Below, in pieces: positions 31,801 to 41,519 of a stretch of DNA of 64,000 nucleotides. Origin of the DNA: Klebsormidium nitens (taxonomy: Eukaryota; Streptophyta; Klebsormidiophyceae; Klebsormidiales; Klebsormidiaceae); NCBI GenBank assembly GCA_000708835.1, contig DF237277.1, forward strand, positions 1 through 64,000. The letters are read 5' to 3'. Under the pieces are notes generated by a model, which saw nothing but the letters and a program-made list of their open reading frames with translations, did not search any database and was not told the origin of the DNA. The first letter of the stretch is position 1. The number at the start of each line of letters is the position of its first letter. A program made the position numbers and the translations under genes.

Positions 31801-34800
31801 CATGCATTACTGCCTGCAGGAAGACCGCGCGACTACACATACTGCTGGTTTTTGAAGGAACTCATGTCTGGGGTGCTGAAAGTGAAGTGTCCCAGAATAT
31901 CGTGCCGTTCTTCTGCTGCGGCACATGCGTTCGTGTAGCGTCCAACGCACAATTTGCGTTCACTTCATCCCTTTCGGCCTCACCCTCTAGCAAACCAACT
32001 TTGGATCCCAGCAACATGACCTCGCCCAATCGCGTCCACCAGAGCTGCTTTATCCTTACAACGGCTCACAAAGCAGCGTCCTTACTCAAAACAGCAACCG
32101 AAGACGACTATGATCCAACTCACCAACCGAAGACGACTATGATCCAACTCACCCAAACTTCGTCCCTCGCTTTTAGGCCTCCCTTGACTTGCTTCACCAA
32201 CCGCCCCACCTCCTGCACCGTCCCCGCCTTCCCAAGCGCCTCAACCAGCTGCCCACGTGTCATCACCTTGTTGGCCTTCCTCTCGACGCTCCGTGCCTGC
32301 TTCTTTTCCACTTGCAGCACAGTCTGCCCCTCGGACCCCACCTCCAGTGACAAACCCGGAGAGACCGCCTCTGCCTTTTGCCACATGTCACTTTCCGATT
32401 GGACCTTTGAGCGACCCAGAAGACTCTCTTCCGGCTCCTTCAGACTCTCTTCAATTGCCTGAGGTGCCCCCTCTGCCACTGCCTCTGCCTGCGCCGTCTC
32501 CTGTGAAACAAGCGCTCCCTTCGCTGCAGCGGCCTCCTTTCGAAGCTCCTCCTCAGCCCCACCCAATGTGATTCGCGCCTCTGCCTCCGTCGTCGAGCTT
32601 CGCAACTCGCTTATTGAGACCGCCGCCTCATGGGGCCCTTCAACAGCTGCCTGCTCCACCCGTCGAGCCCCATCTTCGACGTCGGCAAGCAGGCTCTCCT
32701 TCGCGTCCCCCGACCTTTCTCCTTCAATCCCCATATCTCGTCGGACCTTCTCCAGCCCCTCAAGCCCTGCTTTTGCGATCGCTCCTCCATTTGACCCTTC
32801 GCCCACCAACCCCCCGTCTAGGGACTCTTCCTGCCTTCCTCGTACGTCCCTGGGGGCCGCTTCTACCTCTGGGGAGTTCACACCGGCCGGCCGCCCCTCT
32901 ACACCCTCGATCCCCTCGTTCACGACCTGCCCGCCATGCAACTCCCGTTCACTTTCTCCCCCACTCTCAACCGCCGCTTTCGATGCCGGGAGATGCGGTC
33001 TGGTCGCCGCCTCGACTGGCGGCCCCACCTGTTGCATCAGCTCAGCCCACGACAGCATCCGCCTCGGGGGCAAACTGTCTTCAGCCTTTGCAGCGGGGGC
33101 CATCAGATCCGCCCATGAGAGCATCCCGGCCCTCTCCACAGTCTGCGCCTCCGCTTCGAACCCCACACTGCTGACGTCATCCACTCTCAGAGTAGAATTC
33201 ACCTTTGCAGCGGGGGCCATCAAATCCGCCCAGGAGAGCATCCCCGACCTCTCCGCAGACTGCGCCTCCGCTTCAGACCCTACCCTGCTGACGTCATCCA
33301 CCTCCCGAGACTCCCGTGACAAAGCCCGGCCTTCCAACCGGGCTCGCTTTGAGGGTTTCCCCTCTTTCCCCCTCTCTGCGTCCTGCACGTCTTTCCTAAC
33401 CGCACCCGTAACCCCCCTTCCTCCCTTCTCCTCCGAGCCTCTTCGGACCCGCCCCGAATTTTCGGGCCTGGAATCCACCCTCCGCTGATCTGCGGTCTGG
33501 CCCGACGGCCCCGCTTGCGTGGCGAGCGGCACTCGTCTCCACACGTCTTTCGACAAGAGCTTCGTCGAGCTACCGCCCAATCCCAGCTTCTGGCGCTTCC
33601 AGACCTCTCTCCCGAACCTTTTGTTCACCCGTCCTAACAACTCTCTCGCTCCCCTTTCGTCTTCCTGCACCCCCCCAGCAACAGCCGCAAATTCGGACTC
33701 TTCCTCCGTTTGCACGGGCCCCCAGCCCTGCTCGTGTTCCCCCCCTCGAAGCAATCCAACCTCTCCGCTACCCTCCGGCAGGACCGTAAGTTCCCACCCC
33801 TCCGCATCTTGCACCATCTCCTCCCCACCCACAGAAGCGCCTGAAGCCAATCCCTCCCCTCTAGTGGCCTCCAATTCTCCAACGCCCAACTTCGCCTCTT
33901 CTAATAGCGCTTCCTCCAACCCCTCAAGCGCCCCCTCTCCCTCAATTCGGATGCCCTCCCACCCCCCCACGAAGGCAGAGTCCGATTCACTGCTCTCAAG
34001 CCCCTCGTGCGGCAGAGCAGCCTTCCAATCTTCCACGACTCCACCTCTCGTTCCCAAACCCTCGTTCAGCCCACTCCCAAACAGGGGCTCTGGCCTTGTC
34101 GGAACTGGAGCCGGCACCGGTTCCATCACCACTCCTTCCAGCCAACCCGCATCCTGCTCCACCCCTACTTCCGCACACCCGCCTGCATTTGTCTTCTCCG
34201 CCCCAAGCACAGTCGCTGCCTCTGGCCTCTCGCACATTCCAGAAGCATCTCTACGCTCCAACCGCTCTGCCCCATGTGCTGACTCTCTTTCCAGGGTCGT
34301 CTTCCCCTCCGGAATCCGGTCTGCAAGCGCTCCCTCCAGCTCTACTCGTAACGGCTGCCCCTGCTCGGCAGTGATCGCGCCCCTCACATCCCCACTGCAA
34401 TCGTCACACTTCGCAACACTCGCCTCCTCGGGCCTCCAGTCACCGACGTCGCGCATCTCGACTACCCCACATTCGCACGCCCCCTCAGACACGGCCGCTC
34501 CCACTCGTTCGTTCTCCTGGTGATCCCCGAGTGTGTCCTCCGCCCCTTTGCCCCCAACCGGCTCGCCTCTTGTTCCCTCCGTCTCCACTCCCCTTGGTCT
34601 CAACCTCTGGTCCCGAATTTCAAATGTATCCACCTTTTGAGTGACCACTGGTGGCTTGCCGGTTTCAACAGTAACAGCCCCCTCCGCGGCACCACTCCAA
34701 ACACGACTCCCGTTCGTGCCATCTGCATCTGTCTGGTCAGGAGTGGCGAACTCCACGGCCACAAACCTGCCGGTGGTGGAAGGGACCATCTCGAGGCGGC

Positions 34801-36211
34801 TGTACGCCCAGTTGAAGCGCTCGAAGGCCTCAGCAGGGATGCTGTAACAAAAGATCAGAGTCGCAGGTTGGTCACGAGAGCAAGATCAGGGAAGGGGTAT
34901 GCTTAAGCTGCAAATATCGTCTGCTGGCAAGGACCTAGGGCGGCTCAGATACGGGGCCACTGTATTCCAAAGCAGATACTAAGTAGGTAATCAGCAGCCT
35001 CATTAGCTCGTCGGAAACTTAATTGAACTCTCAGGGGGTATTCAAAAGGCAGTCCTACAAGACAGACTGACAGTACAATCACATCAAGAGTCAAGAGCCT
35101 GATCTTCTATAAGGAGTCTACAACAGCACTCTTCGGAAGCAGGAGTGACTCCAGAGTCAAACTGCAACATCAAGACTGAATCAGGTTCAAGGGGACTTTC
35201 AGCGCTTCTGGATAAGAACAGTATCCAGCCCGGCTTCCAGAACTGACGGCAGGGCTTGGATGCGTTCCAAGACTGACTCTGCCCGGGGGTCTGCGGGCGG
35301 CTGCTGAGGGCCCCTCTTACTGACCTGCCCCACTGGACGGACTTGAACCCGTCTGCGTTGAAGTACCACCCCTCATCGAGACCCTGCTCCGCCGGCTTGG
35401 TTTGCAGATGCATCCCCCTCACATATGCGTCGCGAGGCCCCATTTGACAATGCTGCGACTCCCCCTGCTGCGGACGTGCCGAGCTGGCTCGATACAGAAA
35501 CGGGGGGTCCATTTGTGCCCTCTCCGGGCTGCGCTCTGACTTAGTAGCACCCCCCCCAGCAGTTGACGATTGTGAGCACCCTGCTTGCGGGTCTGACTGG
35601 CTGGCTGTTTCTAAGTGGGCAAAGGGGGGTTTTTTACTTGGCGAAGCGCTTTCTGAGGTGCGCCCCGAGAAAGCCGCCTGGGCTGAGAGCGCCCTCCGTT
35701 CAACATCGGCAGAGTCGTTGGCCAGATCAGCTGCGACGTTAGCGGTCCTCAACAATGAGCGCGATGCATTGAGCTGGCTGTGGTGCGCGCTTGCTCCGGG
35801 GGTCGCTCGAGTAGAATAGGCGGCAGCTTGTCCATTCGTGAACCCCGAGAAGCTGGCAAGGTTCAGCGGTGCTCGAGAGAGGGGAGCGATGAGCAGTGGC
35901 CGGCTCGACAGGGAAACGTCATCACTTGGCCAAGGTCTTGGACAAGCGGGGCCAGGTTTTGAATGGGTTAACTGGGGCGTTCGTTGGGGACTGATTGGAA
36001 AGGATGCTTGGTTTGACAAGGGCAAAGATTGCCAGGGGCTTGGCTTCGCCTGCGAGCCCTGATATGACCCAGGCAGGAGGCGGGGCTTCTTGCGACCGGT
36101 GACATTTATGGTCGACCTGCAGGATGCACAGCGCTTGATGAGAAGGTGGTTGAAAGCTGATAAGCCATCAGCAGCAGTTGGTCTATGTCGCAGCTTCTCT
36201 GTTTGGAACAT
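28823..36211 (-). CDS. giant PPR-SMR protein with long disordered N-terminus
   Basis: Three exons join in phase: 36211-35325, 34841-32153 and 31621-28823, giving about 2,124 residues. Exon 1 begins MFQTEKLRHRP and is basic and Ser/Pro-rich, like an organelle transit peptide plus linker. Exon 2 is mostly acidic low complexity, with three MLSWADLM/MLSWAELM motifs. Exon 3 starts VMKELRSNGQPVPPYLF and carries PPR repeats, for example FSYNLAIRACLKGRLEMARIW, VSYNLTIAACSK, VYTYTAAIDAWARAN, VATYGALVNGFAQMG and VVNALLAGCELAG. After an insert comes ALYKVLIQALAKA, and the C-terminus is an SMR-like domain (WALDVRRLGKGAGQAV, IAIVTGFDGRKW, VREWL). PPR-SMR proteins such as pTAC2, SVR7, SOT1 and GUN1 act in chloroplast gene expression. 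This one is far longer than those (about 650-1000 residues). Organelle RNA binding is inferred from the family. Confidence 0.85.
32096..32153 (-). repeat. 29-bp tandem duplication of a 5' splice site
   Basis: The plus-strand unit 'aaccgaagacgactatgatccaactcacc' occurs twice with period 29. On the coding strand each copy contains gtgagttggatc: the first gives the exon 2 donor used in the model (after 32153), and the second gives an equal donor 29 bases further on. Use of the second would add 29 bases and shift the frame. Confidence 0.9.
33080..33315 (-). repeat. 117-bp in-frame tandem duplication within exon 2 of the PPR-SMR gene
   Basis: Two copies with period 117 bases (39 codons) start at about 33086 and 33203. 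Each encodes a VDDVS..., EAEAQ..., MLSWADLMAPAAK unit. A third, shorter MLSWAELM motif lies at about 33040-33060. The reading frame is kept. Confidence 0.9.
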
Positions 36212-36453
36212 ACTTTTTCGTTCCAAGATCAAGCTGGAGAACACTTCTGCAGCTTGCCAGCACAAGGGTCGACTGCTCTTGACGTGTACAACTTACCACC
36301 ATATTGACCTTCATTTAGACAACGTTGCTGGTGCCCTGCCGGAGCTCCTACGCCTCTAGATCAGGCCACAAGCAATGAATGCTGCCAACCTATTTTCATT
36401 CTGATCATTCATAAAGCAAACAGGCAATGCAAACGGGTGTTGGAACACCATCC

Positions 36454-36717
36454 TCACCCGCCCGGATCCCTGTAACAAGATCCGTAGTACTGAGCGTTGC
36501 GGTATCTGCCCGAGGCGCCCGGAATCCTGCCGTCGCAAAAGAAGGTGCCACCATTCATGCAGCAACGCTGAGTCAGGGCGGCCAGCAGGGGAACGTCCTC
36601 CGTCGCTGCAAGGCTCCTCTGCCAATACCAGCTTGTGAGATACCCCTGCACCCCCACCAGGCTGCTGGCCCCGAGGGCGATCCGCGCCCTCAGCTGAGAA
36701 AAGGCCTTTGGCGCCAT
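36454..36717 (-). CDS. possible small protein, 87 residues
   Basis: An ATG at 36717 opens an 87-codon frame ending at 36454. The product is basic at the start (MAPKAFSQLRARIALGASS), has a moderately hydrophobic part near residues 14-32, and ends in a Cys/Gly/Tyr-rich tail (CCMNGGTFFCDG, YYGSCYRDPGG). Just upstream a 14-codon ORF (MLLVQATGLAKKEC) ends in a TGATG overlap with this start, which would matter for translation. I do not recognise a family. It sits upstream of, and on the same strand as, the PPR-SMR gene, so it could instead be an exon of a longer unit or a chance frame. Confidence 0.3.
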   Translation of the reverse strand: MAPKAFSQLRARIALGASSLVGVQGYLTSWYWQRSLAATEDVPLLAALTQRCCMNGGTFFCDGRIPGASGRYRNAQYYGSCYRDPGG

Positions 36718-37575
36718 CAGCACTCTTTCTTAGCGAGCCCGGTCGCTTGGACGAGCAGCATGGTCACCACGTTGCCATGAAACGCTGAGAGCTGGCATCC
36801 TACTCGCCTGGCACCGGTGCTAGTGGCATAATGATGATACCCGCAGGCTCTCTAGCTGCTCCGTGCCTTTCCTTTTCCCCCTGCAGGCTGCTGGCAGTGC
36901 ACGCAAGCTGCAAAGCGGCACGTCGACAACTCTCTTCTCTGCATCTGCAGACTGCAAGTTCAACACAGGCCGTGGGCTGCTGGATTCCGGTCCAGTTTCC
37001 GAATCCGGCCAGGTCCGATCGCCGGACGGGCGACGGAACTGCACGCCAGCCTGAGGCAAGTGACATCGTCGATATCATTCTAGTTCGATCACATTTGCGG
37101 GGGATCACGCTTAGGAACGGACAATTCTTCCTCATGCAGGTGATCTGATTGGCAATTGCCCACTTCGTTGCCCAGTTTGTTGTTGTCGACAGCGTCTGGG
37201 AAAGGGCTTCTACAGTAGGTACTTCAATCTGGCGTACTTTGGTCAGATAAGTGGAGCTGGCACTAGCACTTTTGAAAGCAGCACGTATTATATAAAGTAC
37301 TCTCAAATTCCAAGTGCTCTCTCCTGAACTGTCGGTGAAGGCGGAATCGCTTTCAGCATCTCACTTGCCCTCATCAGCGGTCGATTGCTCCTCTTGTAAT
37401 CAGGCTCTTGTTCCACTGCGATAATTAGGACTCTCTGTGACGGCTACGCTCGGACATATATCCACATAAGGCCTTCTGCCTGGTCGTGAGGGTGCCCTTC
37501 TGCCTTTGCGCCTCTCAATGAGAGGCATATTACAAGGCTGATGTTTAGTGGTACTGCAGAATCTAAAGTTCTGCA
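36718..37575. other. intergenic; no gene seen
   Basis: Upstream flank of the LpxC gene. ORFs on both strands at 36800-37306 overlap and show no family features. Confidence 0.4.
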
Positions 37576-40424
37576 ATGAAGTCTTCTCTGAATTCCTCCT
37601 CTACATCCACAATGCTGCGTCCCATTGGTCAGATTGCCGCCCCGCTAGCACAGCAATATGGAACAAGCATCACGCAGCGGGCAACTGGCCTGCAGAGAAC
37701 AGCTACTGCAATCTGGAGGAGCCTTCAGGGCGGAATACAACCTGTGCAATATGCGAATGGTGCACGTTGTATCAAAATCAAAGTTGGTCACAGTGGTAAA
37801 ACCTTTGGCCTGGGCAGACAACAGGACTGTGTTGCCAAGCAGCCAAAACTTCGCACATTCAGTCAAGCCTCTGCAGTTACCAACGAATCTGTTGTTTCTC
37901 AGAGAGATGACGATGCCGGCCAGGTGAGATTCTTGAGCGGCCCCTACTGCCATTGGGCGCGCATCGGCCATGCATGCTTGATTATTTGAGAATAGCTGTC
38001 CAAAGAAAATAGTCTGGGGCAGAGATCTTTAATGCAGCCTGATGCATCACACTTCTTCAGTCCTGGGCAACATCAGATGCACTTTTGAGTGGCAGGTGTG
38101 GCACATATTGATATCCATTACGTTGACCGCACCCTGATGCATCACACTTCTTCAGTCCTGGGCAACATCAGATGCACTTTTGAGTGGCAGGCGTGGCACA
38201 TATTGATATCCATTACGTTGACCGCACAGGTGAGCGGAGTCCAAACAACCTTGGCGGTGTCAATTACGCGACGCGGTGTCGGTCTCCACTCTGGTGTAGA
38301 GTCTATCGTTACCTTGTTACCAGCTCCAGCAGGAACTGGAAGGAGCTTCATTGTTGAAGGCTCCAATCAGTCGTCACAGGAGGTAAGCCTGAACCTTCTT
38401 ATGCTTGAAGAGTTCCCACCTGCTTGTTTCAGACTCGACTTCCAGCCCTTTTTTCTAGAAGTACTGGTTGAGATTTCTGAAAACATGAAGGTCAAGCCAA
38501 ATGAGATGTTACTTGGATCAAAGCTGGACTTATCTCAAGTTGGACTCATCTCATTACCATGAGAAAAAGTAAGGATTCTCGTTTGTGATTTGTAGTCCAT
38601 CGCTTGCTTGTAAAAGCGGGTCAAGGTCTGTTCAGGAGAGTCCTTACAAAAGGACTTGTCGCAGGCTCTGCCTCACGTCGGTACACGGAAACTTAATCAT
38701 GAAGTTGCATTGTTGCATCTCAAAGAGCATCAGAGAAAACTTATCACTGAACCAATTGCAGATACCTGCACACGTTGATTACGTCTCTGACACACGCTTG
38801 AGCACCGCAGTACGAGCAGGAGACTGCACGGTCCAGACAGTCGAACACCTTCTATCAGCGCTGCAAGGTCTTGGCGTGCACAATGTCAGAGTTCAAATGA
38901 CCGGGGGTAATGAGGTGAGGCACGGTTCCTATGGTCATTGGTGGCCCGTAGAGCTGAGGAAATTTCAATATTTCATTGTCTCTAGTGCGCTTATACATAC
39001 GATCCATGTCTTTTCCTGATCTGGCGCGAAAAGAGGAGAAGCAACTTGACGAATGCATCTGCTCTAACATGGATGCCGGTGCTTACGGATGCTTCCATTA
39101 GGCCTCACGAATATGTCCAATTCGTCCCCTTCTGTATCCCAACCTTCGCTGCGTGTAAATCCAGGTCAACAAAGTCACCCTTTCTTGGCATGGACTGTCT
39201 GGAACGCGGTGCAGAAGTTGCGCTGGAAACCTTGTAGAAGCCGGGGCCCTGCAGCTTCTCACCGCGAGCTCTAAAGAGGCATCAGTTCATCAAGGAAGTC
39301 CAACAAATTGCCTTCAATCTGCTCTGTCGATAGATTCCCCTTCTGGACGGTTCTGCTTCGGGCTGGGTGGCCGCCTGCAAAGAGGCGGGGATCGTGCCAG
39401 CTGTGGACGGGAACGGAAAGCACGTCGAACGGCGCTCCAGGACACTGAAAGAGGTGGTCACGGTCCGTGAGGGCGACGCCTGGGTGGCCGGCTTTCCATC
39501 TGCTAGGCCGATGCTCACCTACGGTATCCACTTTCCTCAGGTACGTTTCTCCAAGCCTTGTGCTTCACCTTGAACTCGAGTCGCTCGACATGATCGTTCG
39601 AAGCAGACCTTGCCGGGTCCAACACGCGAATGACCCAGAATAGAGTGAACGCTTGCTGTCAAGACTTGCCTGATTTCTGTTCTTGGGTATGTAAAAACGT
39701 GGACGAACGCTCCGTTTGCTAGAAGGATGAGGAGCCAACCGGTTATTTTGAAGTGCAGACCTCAAATGACTGCTCTCTAAAGTTGACTTCTTAGAGGACT
39801 GTGCCGAAAAACTTACACACGAGCCTGATAGACGGGTGCGACAATTCGGGTGCTTTGTAACGAGCTTCCGACGGTGCTGGTTATCCTCCAAGAACAGCCG
39901 TGAAGGGTCTTATTTATACATTTGGTCCTCGCTTTGTCTTGGCTCCCGGGCAGTTGTGCTTCGACGCCTGGTTCGATAGTGCAACTTCTGGAGACGCAAA
40001 TGCACGCTCCTTGCTTTCTTTTTCGCCACGCTTGCCTTTTGCCCTTCTTCAGGTCCCTGCCATCGGTGGACCTCACTGGTATACTTACACACCGGAAGAG
40101 GGACCAGGAACAAGCTTCGAGAACGACGTTGCCCCAGCCCGTACTTTTGGAGTGTTCGAGCAGTTTGAACAGCTGCGTGTCGCGGGGTTGATCAAGGGCG
40201 GCTCGCTCGAAAATGCGCTGGTGTGCAGCATCTCGAAGGGCTGGTTGAATCCTCCGTTGAGGTTCCCAAACGAGCCATGTCGACACAAACTCCTCGATCT
40301 GATTGGGGACCTCGCTCTTGCAGAAGTAGACGGATCAGGTTTTCCTAATGCTCATGTAGTTGCATACAAGGCCAGCCACACCCTCCATGTGAAGTTTGCC
40401 AAGGCCTTACTTCAAAAAATGTAA
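37576..40424 (+). CDS. LPXC: UDP-3-O-acyl-N-acetylglucosamine deacetylase (LpxC), organelle-targeted
   Basis: LpxC is the zinc enzyme of the committed step in lipid A synthesis, removing acetate from UDP-3-O-acyl-GlcNAc. Plants keep this pathway in mitochondria. Five exons join in phase: 37576-37923, 38230-38382, 38762-38914, 39334-39540 and 40053-40424, about 410 residues. Exon 1 is a Ser/Thr/Arg/Gln-rich, acid-poor leader of over 100 residues, as expected for mitochondrial import. Exon 2 starts the fold (VQTTLAVSITRRGVGLHSG). Exon 3 holds DTRLSTAV and the zinc/catalytic TVEHLLSALQGLGVHN. Exon 4 has IPLLDGSASGWV and LTYGIHFPQ. Exon 5 has ARTFGVFEQFEQL, GLIKGGSLENALV, the second zinc motif RHKLLDLIGD and the conserved histidine in YKASHTLH. 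All ligands of the bacterial enzyme have counterparts, so activity is likely. Confidence 0.92.
38038..38226 (+). repeat. 95-bp tandem duplication at the end of LpxC intron 1
   Basis: Two copies with period 95 and one visible mismatch (gtgtgg versus gcgtgg) lie directly before exon 2. The second copy runs into the acceptor (ccgcacag|gtgagc). The first copy ends at the same point without the AG, so only the second can act as acceptor. Confidence 0.95.
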
Positions 40425-41519
40425 GAGATTATATATTAGCTTGACAAGAAGGCACAAATCTAGGTTGAGACGGGCATATGCGTCTGCAATTTTTGAAGTA
40501 GTAAGCTCATTTTAGAGAAGTAGAAGTGAGGTGCCATCGCAAGATATTGCTGCATGCCCGCTGCATGCTCTTTCAGGCGCTGCAGCGCTGCATGTGCTTT
40601 AGGAAACACAATTGCAAGCTCGAAGTAGCCGGGTTCAAGCTGTCGGCCCTGAATCGGGGCAGAGTTTACCTCAATCTTCGCATGTATATCCTCAACCTCC
40701 AGTATGTCAGTAGCTAACTTAAGGTCAGTAGGTGGCAGCTTGCCAATTGGCAAGCAGGCGCACGCAGCTGGGAATTAGGCAACTCAAGTCGAAGCCTTTC
40801 TCAGTAGTGCTGCCATAGCTGCTACAAATCTTAACAATGGCGGCTTCGAGGATGGAAATGCTGCAGTTGGCCGGAAATTTGCGCAGCTTAGCAGTTAGCG
40901 CGACTGACATCAGCGCTTCTTGCTGACGCTGACAGGATCAACTGTGCGAGCACCCGCCTCGCCACGGTGTCGTCCACGTGCTAGTTTAAAGGACGCTTGT
41001 TGGATGATCGAACCACGTGATTACGGAAGGCGTGATGCATGTAAATCCAGGCTAACCATATGCTATGTTGCATTGTTTCTCGTATATGGATCTGGATCTG
41101 CCCAAAAACCTCAGGTACGTCGTCCAGATGGGAAATTATCCACATCGGACGGTTAGAACTTTGCACGTGGCTTTGCAATCCGCAATGACCTTTCCACGTA
41201 TACTCCCGGAAGCTGTCGATCTGGAATTGCCAATTGATTGGCAGACCAGACTGCCCGAGGCACAGTAGGCCTACGTGGTGCCAGACGCCAGATTGGCACA
41301 AGGGTGGAACTGTGGAAGGGCGGTCGAAGATTCCAGTTCCCATCTTCTTGTATGTGCGTGGCGCCAATCCTATCTTGCTTTTAGCAGGAGCAATACTAAT
41401 CTTAGAGAGCCAGAAGGCATTGTATCATGTGTGTAGCAATTTGAAGGTGGGGCCCTTCCAAGAGGAAGACCAAAAGATTCTGCGGAGGCTGCTTGAGCTG
41501 GTTTGCTTGAGACCAAGAG
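40425..41519. other. intergenic; possible gene fragments
   Basis: Minus-strand frames at 40460-40753 (VEDIHAKIEVNSAP..., FPKAHAALQRLKEHAAG) and 40725-40910 look somewhat protein-like, as does a plus-strand frame at 41065-41268 (LPKNLRYVVQMGNYPHRTVRTL). None could be joined by good splice sites or matched to a family. Confidence 0.3.

Noticed and set aside
32568-33488. Long plus-strand ORF (306 codons) and others at 33519-34523 antisense to the PPR-SMR gene
   Set aside because: They are Ser/Pro-rich mirror frames of the acidic minus-strand exon 2 and vanish as independent genes once the in-phase three-exon PPR-SMR model is accepted.
40460-40753. Minus-strand ORF with protein-like composition as a gene
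   Set aside because: Neither a start context, a family motif nor a splice partner could be supported, so it is only mentioned as a possible fragment.
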